From positions 62,001-126,000 of the forward strand of contig CACMTO010000001.1 in NCBI GenBank assembly GCA_902616645.1: DNA of 64,000 nt, written 5' to 3'. The number at the start of each line of letters is the position of its first letter. The first letter of the stretch is position 1. This document shows positions 26,725-39,082 of the stretch, in pieces. Source of the DNA: an uncultured Pelagibacteraceae bacterium. Its GTDB lineage: Bacteria > Pseudomonadota > Alphaproteobacteria > Pelagibacterales > Pelagibacteraceae. The translations under genes and the position numbers were made by a program. Below the pieces are notes generated by a model. That model was given only the letters and a program-made list of their open reading frames with translations, ran no database searches and was not told where the DNA came from.

Positions 26725-28069
26725 AATTTTAATAGTTGACGATAATGCTGATATTAGAAATATCTTGAATGAATTAATTCTTGATGCTGGTTATCAAACT
26801 CGTTTAGCAGCAAATTATAAACAAGCATTAAATGAAATAGACAAAAAGATACCTGACGTTGCAATTCTTGACGTAAAATTAGATAAAGGTGAAAATGATG
26901 GTATTGAATTATTATCTTATATAAAATCAAAGAGCAAAGATGTTCCTGTTATTATAATATCTGGTCACGCAAATATAGAAATGGCTGTTAGCTCTTTAAA
27001 ACATGGAGCTTTTGAGTTTATTGAAAAGCCTTTTGATCAACCAAGATTACTTAATTTTATACGTAGAGCTGTAGAAAATTTAAATTTGAAAACCCAAAAT
27101 AAAGAATATGAGGATAAATTATTTTATTCATATGATCTAATAGGAGATAGTAAAAATATTTCTAATATAAGAGAACAGATAAATAAAATCTCAATTACTG
27201 ATAGTAGAATTTTAATAAATGGTGCCTCTGGGTCAGGAAAAGAGTTAGTTGCGAGAAAAATTCACAAAGAATCTAAAAGAAAAAATAAACCATTCGTCAT
27301 TCTGAATGGAGCTTTGTTAGATGCTAATAAATATGAATTAGAGTTATTTGGTGAAGAAAAAGAAAATGGCTCTATTTCATTTGGATCTTTAGAAAAAGCA
27401 AATAAGGGAACATTGCTTATTGATCAAGTTTCAGAAATCCCTTTAGATATTCAATCTAAAATTTTAAGAGTGCTAACTGATCAAAAATTTAAAAGATTGA
27501 ATGGAAGTAAAGACATTTATGTAGATGTGAGATTAATCTGCTCTTCAAGTAAAGATTTGAAAGAGGAAATAATAAATGGAAATTTTAGAGAGGATCTTTA
27601 TCACAGGCTCAATGTTTTTGAGATAAATATTAAGCCTTTGAATGAACGTTTATCTGATATTCCTTTGCTGATAAAATATTTTTCAAAAAAGATTTCTGAA
27701 AATTATAACATTAAAGAATTAGAAATTGATGATAATAATACCTATATTCTAAATCATAATTGGAAAGGCAATGTCAGAGAATTAAGAAATCTTATAGAGA
27801 GAATTGCTATATTACAACCAGACACTAAAGACAAAATTTCATCAATTGTAAAAGAATCCCTTAAAATTGAGAATTTAAGTAATAAAATGACAGAAAATAG
27901 CCTATCTGTACCCTTAAAAGAGGCTAGAGAAAAATTTGAAAAGGAGTATTTAACTATCCAATTAAAAAAATTTAATGGAAACATATCTAAAACAGCAAAT
28001 TTTGTTGGAATGGAAAGAAGTGCCTTGCATAGAAAACTTAAAGGTTTAGGGATTAAAGAGTTTAATTAA
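26714..28069 (+). CDS. ntrX: NtrX-type response regulator with degenerate AAA+ domain
   Basis: Receiver domain (1-120) with phospho-acceptor Asp53 in AILDVKLD, a sigma54-activator-like AAA+ domain (about 140-380) and a Fis-type helix-turn-helix (about 420-447, NISKTANFVGMERSALHRKL). Walker A GASGSGKE is at 170-177. The GAFTGA loop that contacts sigma54 is replaced (GEEKENGSISFGSLEKA), and Walker B reads LLIDQ with Gln238 where the catalytic Glu is expected. It probably acts as a classic DNA-binding regulator, not as a sigma54 remodeller. trkA begins at the next base after its stop. Confidence 0.9.
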   Translation: MTVEILIVDDNADIRNILNELILDAGYQTRLAANYKQALNEIDKKIPDVAILDVKLDKGENDGIELLSYIKSKSKDVPVIIISGHANIEMAVSSLKHGAFEFIEKPFDQPRLLNFIRRAVENLNLKTQNKEYEDKLFYSYDLIGDSKNISNIREQINKISITDSRILINGASGSGKELVARKIHKESKRKNKPFVILNGALLDANKYELELFGEEKENGSISFGSLEKANKGTLLIDQVSEIPLDIQSKILRVLTDQKFKRLNGSKDIYVDVRLICSSSKDLKEEIINGNFREDLYHRLNVFEINIKPLNERLSDIPLLIKYFSKKISENYNIKELEIDDNNTYILNHNWKGNVRELRNLIERIAILQPDTKDKISSIVKESLKIENLSNKMTENSLSVPLKEAREKFEKEYLTIQLKKFNGNISKTANFVGMERSALHRKLKGLGIKEFN

Positions 28070-29461
28070 ATGAATATTATAATTTGTGGTGCTGGCAGAG
28101 TTGGTTTCACTATTGCAAAATTACTAAGTGAGCAAGGTCACTCTATCACAGTAATTGATCAAGCTAGTGAAGATATTCAAAAAATAAATGATAGCTTAGA
28201 TGTAAAAGCGATTGTAGGAAAAGCTACGTATCCATCGATACTTGAAAAAGCCAATGCGTCAGAAACAGATATGATTATTGCAGTCACTAGAAATGACGAA
28301 ATTAATATGCTTATATGTCAAATAGCATTTTCAATTTTTAAGATTCCAAAAAAAATTGCTCGAATTAGGTCCCAGGATTATTTAAATCCAAAATTTACTA
28401 GGGTTTATAGTAAAGAAAATTTACCAATAGATGTCATAATTTCCCCTGAAATTGAAATAGCGAAATCCATTCAACGAAAACTAGAGGCTCCTGGTGCATT
28501 AGATAGTGTTCCCTTTGCTGATAATAAGATCAGATTATTGGAAATTTTAATTAAAGATGGATGTAAATCAATTGATATAAAATTTAACGAACTAACAAAA
28601 AAATACCCAAAACTTGATGCTAATATTATAGGAATTAATAGAGATGATAAATTCTTTATTCCAAAAAAAACTGACACAGTAAAAAAAAACGATAAGATTT
28701 ATATTATAATTAACTCTTTACAAATGTCAGAAACTTTAGAGAGTTTTGGACATTTAGAAAAAATATCCAAAAAAATTTTAATAATTGGTGGTGGGAATAT
28801 CGGATTTAATCTTGCAAAAAATATTGAGGAGACGCTAGAGACTGTCAGAGTAAAAATTATTGAAAAAGATAAAGATCGTGCTGAATATTTAGCTAAAGAA
28901 TTAAATGATGCAATAGTTATAAATGGAAATGGATTAGATGAAGAGACTTTAAGCGAAGCAAATCTTGATGAAGCTGAAACTGTTTTAGCTTTAACAAATG
29001 ATGACGAGGATAATTTAATGGTGAGTGTACTGGTTGAAAAATTTACAAAAGATCAAAAAAAAATTGATGATAAAAGAACAATGGCATTAATTAATAAACC
29101 AAATTATTCTTTGCTACAGTCCTCATTAAAAATTGATGATTTAATAGATCCGAGAATGAACACAGTTTCAAGTATCTTAAAACATGTACACAAAGGGACT
29201 ATAGAAAACGCTTATACAATTTCTAATGGAGAGTATGAAGTAATAGAGGCAGAAATTATTGAAACTTCTGAGTTAATTAATAAAGAAATAAAAAATTCAA
29301 ATTTTCCAGATGAAATTAGAATTGGAGCAATACTAAGAGATAAAAAAGTTATTATTCCAAGATCAGATTTTGTATTCCAAAAAAATGACAGGGTTGTGTT
29401 TATTACAAAGAAAGAGTCTATTTCTTTTGTTGAAAATATTTTTAGATTAAGTTCAGTTTAA
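28070..29461 (+). CDS. trkA: Trk potassium uptake system regulatory protein TrkA
   Basis: Peripheral NAD(H)-binding subunit that gates the TrkH channel. Two RCK halves are visible: the first with IICGAGRVGFTIAKLL (residues 3-18) and the second starting KILIIGGGNIGFNLAK (about 235-250), each followed by a TrkA_C lobe. Length 463 aa is typical. It lies immediately after ntrX and four bases before trkH. The ntrYX-trkA neighbourhood is conserved in Alphaproteobacteria. Confidence 0.94.
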   Translation: MNIIICGAGRVGFTIAKLLSEQGHSITVIDQASEDIQKINDSLDVKAIVGKATYPSILEKANASETDMIIAVTRNDEINMLICQIAFSIFKIPKKIARIRSQDYLNPKFTRVYSKENLPIDVIISPEIEIAKSIQRKLEAPGALDSVPFADNKIRLLEILIKDGCKSIDIKFNELTKKYPKLDANIIGINRDDKFFIPKKTDTVKKNDKIYIIINSLQMSETLESFGHLEKISKKILIIGGGNIGFNLAKNIEETLETVRVKIIEKDKDRAEYLAKELNDAIVINGNGLDEETLSEANLDEAETVLALTNDDEDNLMVSVLVEKFTKDQKKIDDKRTMALINKPNYSLLQSSLKIDDLIDPRMNTVSSILKHVHKGTIENAYTISNGEYEVIEAEIIETSELINKEIKNSNFPDEIRIGAILRDKKVIIPRSDFVFQKNDRVVFITKKESISFVENIFRLSSV

Positions 29462-29465
29462 TTAG

Positions 29466-30872
29466 ATGTTGAAGATACAATTAAGATACTTAAGTTTTTT
29501 TTTTGGTTTAATATCAGTTTTATCTTTTTTTAATATAATATATTCATATTACTTAAATTGGTATTTAAATCTAAATACTTATTATTTTAGTTTATTAAGC
29601 TCTTTAATAATTTCTTTATTTTTTTTTAATCTAAAAGTATCTAAAGCAAAATTAACAATATTTGATAAAATATTAACAGTTTTTTTGGGTTATATATTGA
29701 TACCTTTAATTTTATCAATACCTTTTTATTTTAGTATTTATAATTTGACATTTTTAAACTCCTATTTTGAGGCGGTTTCTGGATTTACATCTACTGGTTT
29801 TACAATATTTGATAATATTAAAAATGTGGATCAAAGTTTAATATTATGGAGATCAGTAACCCAATGGATTGGGGGTTTATATTTTCTTTTCTCCATAATT
29901 TTTTTAATAGATATTTATGATGAGAGTTTTAAAAAAACTTTGACAAACTATATTTCATTTAATAGTTCAGAAATATTTAAACAGGCAATTAAAATTTTTT
30001 TATTATATTCTTTTTTAACATTAACAATTTTTATAATCTTAAATATTTTTTCTTTGAGGTCATTTGACTCCCTAAATTTAGCCTTCACTTTAATTTCATC
30101 AGGTGGTTTTTTACCAGTTAATGACTTATCAAATATAATTAAAGATAATTCACAGATAATAATTTTGTCAGTTTTGATGTTACTATCTTTTTTTAGTATT
30201 TTTTTTATTTATAATTTGCTTTTTTTGAGAAGTAGAAATATAAATTTTTTTTATGAGGATTTGCACCTCATTATTTATCTTATAGTTGTTGGAGCTCTTT
30301 TTCTTCTTTTTTTTAGCTTTAATGAAAGCTTTTTTTACAATTTTCTTTCAGTCACCAGTAGTATGTCAAATATTGGATTTACGCTACAAAATGATGATTT
30401 AGATTTTAATTTTATTTATTTAATTTTAGTAATAATTGGAGGATCTTTTTTTTCAACAAGCTCTGGTTTACGTTTTATAAAAATTTATTCCTTATTTAAA
30501 TATTCATTAAATCAAATTCTTTCTTTTAGTAAACCCAAAAATATTTTTATGAATAAGTTAATATTTACTAACATTAATTTTGATTTTAACGAAATATGTA
30601 AATATTTTTTAACAATCTTAATATTCATTTTGTCACTTTTGTTGTTAACTACATTTTTATGTTTGAGTTCTATTGATTTTGAAAGCTCTTTTAAGTTATC
30701 GATTTTAACATTAATGAATACCGTAAACTCTTCTGCATATGGTTTGGCTGACTTTGACTTTAATAATTTGCAATTTTTTACAAAATATTGTCTAATTTTC
30801 TTCATGATTATAGGAAGAGTTGAGTTGTTAACATTTTTACTAATTTTGAGAAAATTTCTTTTAAAAAATTAA
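29466..30872 (+). CDS. trkH: Trk/Ktr potassium transporter membrane subunit
   Basis: Potassium channel-like transporter of the TrkH family, in the inner membrane. The 468-residue protein is almost wholly hydrophobic with about ten helices. The selectivity-loop segments are visible: EAVSGFTSTGFTIF (about 99-112), LISSGGFLPV, SVTSSMSNIGFT and LTLMNTVNSSAYG, each with the expected glycine or a close variant. The gene follows trkA by four bases and ends 30 bases before tRNA-Arg. Confidence 0.92.
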   Translation: MLKIQLRYLSFFFGLISVLSFFNIIYSYYLNWYLNLNTYYFSLLSSLIISLFFFNLKVSKAKLTIFDKILTVFLGYILIPLILSIPFYFSIYNLTFLNSYFEAVSGFTSTGFTIFDNIKNVDQSLILWRSVTQWIGGLYFLFSIIFLIDIYDESFKKTLTNYISFNSSEIFKQAIKIFLLYSFLTLTIFIILNIFSLRSFDSLNLAFTLISSGGFLPVNDLSNIIKDNSQIIILSVLMLLSFFSIFFIYNLLFLRSRNINFFYEDLHLIIYLIVVGALFLLFFSFNESFFYNFLSVTSSMSNIGFTLQNDDLDFNFIYLILVIIGGSFFSTSSGLRFIKIYSLFKYSLNQILSFSKPKNIFMNKLIFTNINFDFNEICKYFLTILIFILSLLLLTTFLCLSSIDFESSFKLSILTLMNTVNSSAYGLADFDFNNLQFFTKYCLIFFMIIGRVELLTFLLILRKFLLKN

Positions 30873-30902
30873 TTTATTAATGTATATGTAATATGGAAAT
30901 AT

Positions 30903-30979
30903 GCGCCCTTAGCTCAGCTGGATAGAGCATCGGTTTTCTAAACCGAGGGTCGTAGGTTCGAATCCTTCAGGGCGCGCCA
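30903..30979 (+). tRNA. tRNA-Arg (anticodon TCT)
   Basis: The 77-base cloverleaf is clear. The acceptor stem GCGCCCT pairs with AGGGCGC, the D-arm reads AGCTCAGCTGGATAGAGC, the anticodon stem TCGGT/ACCGA encloses loop TTTCTAA with anticodon TCT, and the T-arm has GTAGGTTCGAATCCT. Discriminator G is followed by an encoded CCA. It reads AGA and AGG codons; AGA is the commonest arginine codon in these AT-rich genes. Confidence 0.96.
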
Positions 30980-31153
30980 TTTTGACGTTTTTTTGGTATT
31001 ATTTTTTATAAAAAATACTTGACTAGAATTCTTAAAAATCATTTTTACCGAATAATTTATGTTGAAGACTTATTTTGAACATGCTTAAATTAGAAATATT
31101 CAAAAGCAATTTTGAATTATTTGTTAACAAATAAATAAACAATAGGAAGAAAT

Positions 31154-32194
31154 ATGTTTAAATACTTAAAACAATTAACTTCTTTAGTCGCTATGGTGGC
31201 TGTGTTGTTCACTTTTACAACAGAGACTATGGCTGCTAAAAAATCAAAAACACTTAAAAACACTCAAAAAAAGGGTTTTGTAAGATGTGGAGTATCTCAG
31301 GGTCTTCCAGGATTTTCTAATGCAGATGCAGCAGGAAATTGGACTGGTGTTGACGTTGATGTATGTAGAGCAGTTGCTGCTGCAGTACTAGGTGATGCAA
31401 ACAAAGTTAAGTTTACACCATTAAGTGCTAAAGAAAGATTTACAGCTCTTACTTCTGGAGAAATAGATATTTTATCTAGAAACACAACTTGGACTCTTTC
31501 TAGAGATGCAGATATCGGACTTACTTTCGTAGGTGTAAATTTTTACGATGGACAAGGTTTCATGGTAAGAAAAAGTTCAGGTATTACTTCGACTAGCCAA
31601 TTTAAAAATGGTATCTCAGCTTGTACGAATATAGGTACAACAACTGAGTTAAACATGAGAGACTTTTTTAATTCAAAAGGAATTTCTTATGAGCCAGTAG
31701 CTTTTGAAAAAGCTGACGAGGTTGTAGCTGCTTACGATGCAGGTAGATGTGATACATATACTACTGACAAATCTGGTTTAGCTGCTCAAAGAACTAAGAT
31801 GAAAAATCCTGATGAACACATTGTTCTACCAGAAACTATTTCTAAAGAACCTTTAGGACCAGTTGTTAGACAAGGTGATGCAGTATGGGAAGATATCGTC
31901 AGATGGTCTTTGAATACAATGATCGAAGCTGAAGAATATGGCATTACATCAGCTAATGCAGACATGATGAAAACTTCAGAAAATCCAGCAATTAAAAGAT
32001 TAGTTGGTGCTGAAGGTGAATTAGGTGCTGCTTTTGGTTTAGATAATGACTGGAGCTTAAGAATCATTAAGCAAGTTGGTAATTATGGTGAAAGCTATAA
32101 GAGAAATATAGCTGACACTGGAATTTTACCAGACAGAGGTCCAAATCAATTATGGACTAAAGGCGGAATTCTTTACGTTCCACCTGCAAGATAA
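31154..32194 (+). CDS. aapJ: General L-amino acid ABC transporter, periplasmic substrate-binding protein
   Basis: Family 3 solute-binding protein (AapJ/BztA/YhdW type) capturing a broad range of L-amino acids in the periplasm. It has a signal peptide (about 1-27, ending TMAAK), then VRCGVSQGLPGFSNADAAG, GVDVDVCRAVAAAVLGD, LTSGEIDILSRNTTWTLSRD and a C-terminal DRGPNQLWTKGGILYVPPAR, all typical. Length 346 aa. AGGAAG lies six bases before the ATG, a good ribosome site. A strong terminator separates it from the permease genes, which should give more binding protein than permease. Confidence 0.94.
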   Translation: MFKYLKQLTSLVAMVAVLFTFTTETMAAKKSKTLKNTQKKGFVRCGVSQGLPGFSNADAAGNWTGVDVDVCRAVAAAVLGDANKVKFTPLSAKERFTALTSGEIDILSRNTTWTLSRDADIGLTFVGVNFYDGQGFMVRKSSGITSTSQFKNGISACTNIGTTTELNMRDFFNSKGISYEPVAFEKADEVVAAYDAGRCDTYTTDKSGLAAQRTKMKNPDEHIVLPETISKEPLGPVVRQGDAVWEDIVRWSLNTMIEAEEYGITSANADMMKTSENPAIKRLVGAEGELGAAFGLDNDWSLRIIKQVGNYGESYKRNIADTGILPDRGPNQLWTKGGILYVPPAR

Positions 32195-32212
32195 TTGTAG
32201 TTTAAAACATTT

Positions 32213-32245
32213 AAAAAGGGCTAGATTTTTCTAGCCCTTTTTTTT
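32213..32245 (+). terminator. Rho-independent terminator after aapJ
   Basis: A perfect hairpin (AAAAAGGGCTAG, loop ATTTTT, CTAGCCCTTTTT) runs into a T tract. It lies 18 bases after the aapJ stop and 24 bases before aapQ. It is likely to end most transcripts after aapJ and allow partial read-through into the permease and ATPase genes. Confidence 0.9.
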
Positions 32246-32268
32246 ATAAACTCATATATTATCCAATT

Positions 32269-33420
32269 GTGAATTTTAAACTTAAAGATATTGTACCCCA
32301 ATTAGTAACAGTAATTGCCGTAGTTTTAATTTTTGGTTTTTTTACTTATAACGCTCAAATCAATATGGAAAATAGGGGTATTGATTTTGGTTACGGTTTT
32401 TTATCACAAGAATCATCATTTGACGTTCAGTTTTCTTTAATCGAATACGATGGATCTCATTCTTATTTTAGAGCTTATTTGGTTGGTTTACTAAATACTA
32501 TTCTTGTTTCAGTTATTGGAATTATTATTGCTACTATTCTTGGAGTAATTGTTGGTGTTGCTCGATTATCAAATAATTATCTAATAAACAAATTTGCAGC
32601 CTTTTATGTTGAATTTTTTAGAAATATTCCATTATTGTTACAGATTTTCTTTTGGTACTTTGCCGCCTTAAGGGCTTTACCTTTACCGCAGGATGCTGAA
32701 GCAATATTTGGAGTTTTTTTCTTAACGATTAAGGGTTTATATGTTCCAGCTTTTGTCTGGCAAAATTTTAATATTTTCTTTTATTCAATAGTTGCCGCAG
32801 TATTAGCAATTATTATTATTCATATTCATTCAAAAAAAGTTCAAGAAAATCAAGGTAAGCAAATTCCAGTTTTTTTAATATCGTTAGGATTAATATTTAT
32901 TCTTCCATTACTAGGTTTTGTATTAGGTGGTGTAAGACTTTCATTTGAAGTACCCGTTTTAAAGCAGTTAGCCACAACATCTTTTATCTATGAGGGTGGT
33001 GTAAGTTTACCTCCAGAATTAATAGCTTTAACTTTATCCTTATCTTTATATACAGCAACTTTTATTGCAGAATGTGTAAGAGCGGGAATTCAAGGTGTGG
33101 GCAAAGGACAAAAAGAAGCTGCAGCTTCAATAGGATTAACTCCAAATCAGGTGCTTAAACTTGTAATTATGCCCCAGGCTTTAAGAATAATAATTCCACC
33201 AACAACAAACCAATATTTAAATTTAACTAAAAATTCATCATTAGCTGCGGCTATAGCTTATCCAGATTTAGTTTTAGTATTTGCTGGGACTGCATTAATG
33301 CAAACAGGAAAAGCAATTGAAATTGTTTCTATCACTATGTTCACGTATTTAACTTTAAGTATTTCAATTTCAATTCTAATGAATTGGTACAATAAGAAAA
33401 TAGCAATTCAGGAAAAATAA
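32269..33420 (+). CDS. aapQ: General L-amino acid ABC transporter permease AapQ
   Basis: Inner-membrane permease subunit of the polar amino acid family. The 383-residue protein starts with GTG. A long N-terminal part with NMENRGIDFGYGFLSQESSFDV is characteristic of the Aap/Bzt/Yhd type, with VEFFRNIPLLLQIFFWYF and the EAA loop ECVRAGIQGVGKGQKEAAAS near residues 267-286, followed by VIMPQALRIIIPP. The stop overlaps the aapM start by one base. Confidence 0.93.
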   Translation: MNFKLKDIVPQLVTVIAVVLIFGFFTYNAQINMENRGIDFGYGFLSQESSFDVQFSLIEYDGSHSYFRAYLVGLLNTILVSVIGIIIATILGVIVGVARLSNNYLINKFAAFYVEFFRNIPLLLQIFFWYFAALRALPLPQDAEAIFGVFFLTIKGLYVPAFVWQNFNIFFYSIVAAVLAIIIIHIHSKKVQENQGKQIPVFLISLGLIFILPLLGFVLGGVRLSFEVPVLKQLATTSFIYEGGVSLPPELIALTLSLSLYTATFIAECVRAGIQGVGKGQKEAAASIGLTPNQVLKLVIMPQALRIIIPPTTNQYLNLTKNSSLAAAIAYPDLVLVFAGTALMQTGKAIEIVSITMFTYLTLSISISILMNWYNKKIAIQEK

Positions 33421-34862
33421 TGTCAAAAATAAATTTTTTAAAACCTGATAAAGCAAACTTAAATACTTTTTTGTATTTAGGTTCTTTTCTATTTTTTATC
33501 AGTGTTTTAGATGTTTTCTTAAATTCCTTTTTTAGTTTGAATTTTACAAGTTTTTTACCTAGTTTTTTGAGTTTTTTATTACCACTGATACTTGGTTTTA
33601 TTGGCCTTTATTTTATCAGAATTGAATTTAGTGGGATTAAATATTTAGATCTCTTAAATAAACATATAAATACAAATAATTTCAATGCTATTTTATCATT
33701 ATTAATTATATTTATTATTTTAAAATCAATTCCTCCGATATTAAGCTGGTTTGTTATAGATGCTAGTTTTGCAGGGGACTCAAAAGACGTTTGCTCCGGT
33801 TCAGGTGCTTGTTGGACATATATAAAAGTTTGGATGAGAAGATTTATGTATGGAATGTATCCAAATGCTGAACAATGGAGAATAAATTTATCTTTTATAG
33901 CTTTAGTGCTATTAGGATCTGTTGGTTATTTTGCTACCGACAAGTTTAAAAAATATTTAACCCTTTATTATGTTGTAATTTATCCATTAATTGCATTTTT
34001 ATTCATCTTTTTCTTTATTTCAGGAGGACCTGTCTTTTTTGATTTTTCATATGGAATTATTGCTGCAATTATATCAATAATGATTGGTTTCTTTATTCCA
34101 AATAAATATAAGTTTTATTATTTTTTAATAGTCCCTCTACTGCTTTATATCGTTTTAAAATACTTCATTTTTTACGAAGAAATGATTGAATTAGGTAAAT
34201 TAGATGGTTTAAATTGGGTTGAGACCGGTGCTTGGGGAGGCTTATCACTTACATTTATTATTTCCTTTTTTTGTTTAATTTTTTGTTTTCCAATTGGAAT
34301 GGCTTTTGCTTTAGGAAGAAGATCAAATTTTCCTTTAATTAGATATATATCAGTCGGTTTCATTGAATTTTGGAGAGGAGTACCACTAATAACAGTTTTA
34401 TTTATGTCTGCTGTGATGTTTCCAATGTTTTTACCAGAGGATTTTTTTATAGATAAATTAGTAAGAGCAATTATTGCAATATCTTTATTTGAGGCTGCCT
34501 ACGTTGCTGAAGTAATTAGAGGTGGCCTTCAAGCATTACCGAGAGGTCAGTATGAGGCTGCAAAATCTTTGGGAATGGGTTATTGGAAAATGCATATTTT
34601 TGTAATTTTGCCCCAGGCATTAAAATTAGTTATACCTGGTATTGCCAATACTTTTTTAGCCTTAGTAAAAGATACTCCTTTAATATTTGTTGTAGGGCTT
34701 TTAGAAATAGTTGGAATGTTAAATTTAGCAAAAACTAATCCAGAATGGTTAGGTTTTGCAATGGAAGGTTACGTGTTTGCTGCGATAATTTTCTGGATTA
34801 TTTGTTATGCAATGAGTAAATATAGTTATAATCTAGAACAAAAATATAAAACTGATAGATAA
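33420..34862 (+). CDS. aapM: General L-amino acid ABC transporter permease AapM
   Basis: Second permease subunit. It carries the Aap-specific periplasmic loop with paired cysteines ([17 protein letters not shown] then MYPNAEQWR), [16 protein letters not shown], and the EAA loop [20 protein letters not shown] with [13 protein letters not shown]. At 480 aa it is longer than the usual 385 or so because of extra hydrophobic helices at the N-terminus and in the middle. It overlaps aapQ by one base and ends one base before aapP. Confidence 0.92.
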   Translation: MSKINFLKPDKANLNTFLYLGSFLFFISVLDVFLNSFFSLNFTSFLPSFLSFLLPLILGFIGLYFIRIEFSGIKYLDLLNKHINTNNFNAILSLLIIFIILKSIPPILSWFVIDASFAGDSKDVCSGSGACWTYIKVWMRRFMYGMYPNAEQWRINLSFIALVLLGSVGYFATDKFKKYLTLYYVVIYPLIAFLFIFFFISGGPVFFDFSYGIIAAIISIMIGFFIPNKYKFYYFLIVPLLLYIVLKYFIFYEEMIELGKLDGLNWVETGAWGGLSLTFIISFFCLIFCFPIGMAFALGRRSNFPLIRYISVGFIEFWRGVPLITVLFMSAVMFPMFLPEDFFIDKLVRAIIAISLFEAAYVAEVIRGGLQALPRGQYEAAKSLGMGYWKMHIFVILPQALKLVIPGIANTFLALVKDTPLIFVVGLLEIVGMLNLAKTNPEWLGFAMEGYVFAAIIFWIICYAMSKYSYNLEQKYKTDR

Positions 34863-34863
34863 A

Positions 34864-35598
34864 ATGTCTGACAATATAATACAAATTAATAATATGAATA
34901 AATGGTTTGGAGATTTTCAAGTTTTAAAAAAAATTAATTTAGAGGTAAAACCAAAAGAAAAAATCGTAATTTGTGGCCCTTCTGGTTCAGGTAAATCTAC
35001 TTTGATAAGGTGTATAAATAGATTAGAGGAGCATCAAGAAGGAGATATTATTGTTGATGGCACTGAGTTGACAGAAGATACAAAAAATATTGAACAAATA
35101 AGGGCTGAAGTAGGAATGGTTTTTCAACAATTTAATTTATTTCCGCATTTATCAATTTTAGATAACTGTACATTAGCGCCTATTTGGGTAAAAAAAATGC
35201 CTAAAAAAGATGCAGAGGAACTAGCTTTAAGACATTTAGAGAGAGTACAAATTTTAGATCAATCACAAAAATATCCAGGCCAGTTATCAGGAGGTCAACA
35301 ACAAAGGGCTGCAATCGCAAGAGCATTATGCATGGAACCCAAAATAATGCTTTTTGATGAGCCAACTTCAGCTTTAGATCCGGAAATGATTAAGGAAGTG
35401 CTTGATGTAATGGTAAATTTAGCAAAGCAAGGTATGACAATGATAGTCGTTACTCATGAAATGGGCTTTGCAAAAGAAGTCGCCGATCAAATGATATTTA
35501 TGGATGAAGGAATGATAGTCGAAAAGGCTGATACAAAGGAATTTTTTGCTAATCCCAAGAGTGATAGGACTAAACTTTTTCTGAGCCAGATACTATAG
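34864..35598 (+). CDS. aapP: General L-amino acid ABC transporter ATP-binding protein AapP
   Basis: ABC ATPase driving the amino acid importer, on the cytoplasmic face. Walker A GPSGSGKS is at 38-45, the Q-loop in [12 protein letters not shown], the signature LSGGQQQR, Walker [15 protein letters not shown] and the switch His in [12 protein letters not shown]. Length 244 aa is typical. It is the last gene of the aap cluster; a 161-base gap follows. Confidence 0.95.
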   Translation: MSDNIIQINNMNKWFGDFQVLKKINLEVKPKEKIVICGPSGSGKSTLIRCINRLEEHQEGDIIVDGTELTEDTKNIEQIRAEVGMVFQQFNLFPHLSILDNCTLAPIWVKKMPKKDAEELALRHLERVQILDQSQKYPGQLSGGQQQRAAIARALCMEPKIMLFDEPTSALDPEMIKEVLDVMVNLAKQGMTMIVVTHEMGFAKEVADQMIFMDEGMIVEKADTKEFFANPKSDRTKLFLSQIL

Positions 35599-35759
35599 TC
35601 AATCACAAATTCAAGAAATATTTCTCAAATTAGAGGGTAAAGATTGCTTGACATATATCCCATAAACTAGGTTTTTTCTTAAAAATAAAAAAAATTATAG
35701 TTGCAGTAGCTATCAAAAACTAGTTCAATAAGTCTTTTAAAAAATTAAGAGGGGTCTTA

Positions 35760-36131
35760 ATGGAAGATAATTTTAATAGACATCTAGGCAATAAATTAAA
35801 GCTTAGGAGATTGGCCTTAGGTTTAACTCAAACTAAAGTAGCAAAAGCAATAAATGTAACATTTCAACAAATCCAAAAATATGAAAAAGGAACAAATGGA
35901 GTTAGTTCAATTAGATTATTACAACTTTCTAATTATCTAAAAGTTCCAATAAATTATTTTTTTGAGGATTTTTCGGAATATTTAATAAATTTAGAAAAAT
36001 CTCAAGAGGGCCATATGAATGTTAATTATAATTTTTTAGTTAAATTATATTCAGAATTAAATGCGGACCAAAAACTAAAATTTAATAAATCTTTACAAGT
36101 AGCGAGTAGCAATATCACCAAAGTTGGATAA
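35760..36131 (+). CDS. XRE-family helix-turn-helix regulator
   Basis: A 123-residue DNA-binding protein. The helix-turn-helix spans about 10-65: LGNKLKLRRLALGLTQTKVA, then FQQIQKYEKGTNGVSSIRLL and LSNYLKVPINYFFEDF. This matches the stand-alone regulator found in many Alphaproteobacteria (PhrR-like). The rest is a short helical tail of unknown role. A good Shine-Dalgarno (GAGGGG) lies a few bases before the ATG. It is monocistronic: the upstream gap is 161 bases and a convergent tRNA gene begins three bases after its stop. Its targets are not visible. Confidence 0.85.
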   Translation: MEDNFNRHLGNKLKLRRLALGLTQTKVAKAINVTFQQIQKYEKGTNGVSSIRLLQLSNYLKVPINYFFEDFSEYLINLEKSQEGHMNVNYNFLVKLYSELNADQKLKFNKSLQVASSNITKVG

Positions 36132-36134
36132 TTT

Positions 36135-36210
36135 TGGCTCCTCGGGCAGGACTCGAACCTGCGACCAATTGATTAACAGTCAACTGCTCTACCAACTGAG
36201 CTACCGAGGA
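36135..36210 (-). tRNA. tRNA-Asn (anticodon GTT)
   Basis: On the minus strand the cloverleaf starts TCCTCGGTAGCTCAGTTGG; its acceptor stem TCCTCGG pairs with CCGAGGA. The anticodon loop CTGTTAA carries GTT within the stem TTGA/TCAA, and the T-arm is GCAGGTTCGAGTCCTGC. The CCA end is encoded at 36135-36137. It lies downstream of tRNA-Cys on the same strand, 50 bases away, and may be co-transcribed with it. Confidence 0.95.
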
Positions 36211-36260
36211 ATGTAAAAATCACAACTTACTTTCTTTTAAAACTAAAACAACATTTTTTT

Positions 36261-36334
36261 TGGAGGCAACGCCCGGAATCGAACCGGGATACAAGGATTT
36301 GCAATCCTCTGCGTAACCATTCCGCCACGTTGCC
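36261..36334 (-). tRNA. tRNA-Cys (anticodon GCA)
   Basis: On the minus strand the cloverleaf starts GGCAACGTGGCGGAATGG; its acceptor stem GGCAACG pairs with CGTTGCC. The anticodon arm AGGATTGCAAATCCT holds GCA, the T-arm is CCCGGTTCGATTCCGGG, and the end TCCA includes an encoded CCA. The upstream 120 bases to valS hold no gene and must contain the divergent promoters; I see no clear promoter consensus there. Confidence 0.95.
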
Positions 36335-36454
36335 ATATGTTTTAGATGATAGCTACAAGGTGTTTTATATTAAATATTTGTAATTAGTCTATTAAATAAC
36401 GATCTAATTTGATTATTGTTAATTTGGATTATTAAATTATAAACTAGATAATCC

Positions 36455-39081
<2,627 letters not shown>

Positions 39082-39082
<1 letters not shown>

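Noticed and set aside
30980-31153. Riboswitch or leader RNA before aapJ
   Set aside because: The 174-base gap is AT-rich with only short AT palindromes; no conserved riboswitch core such as a glycine aptamer is visible.
35648-35676. TTGACA upstream of the XRE gene as a -35 promoter element
   Set aside because: No acceptable -10 hexamer at 16-18 bases; left uncalled.
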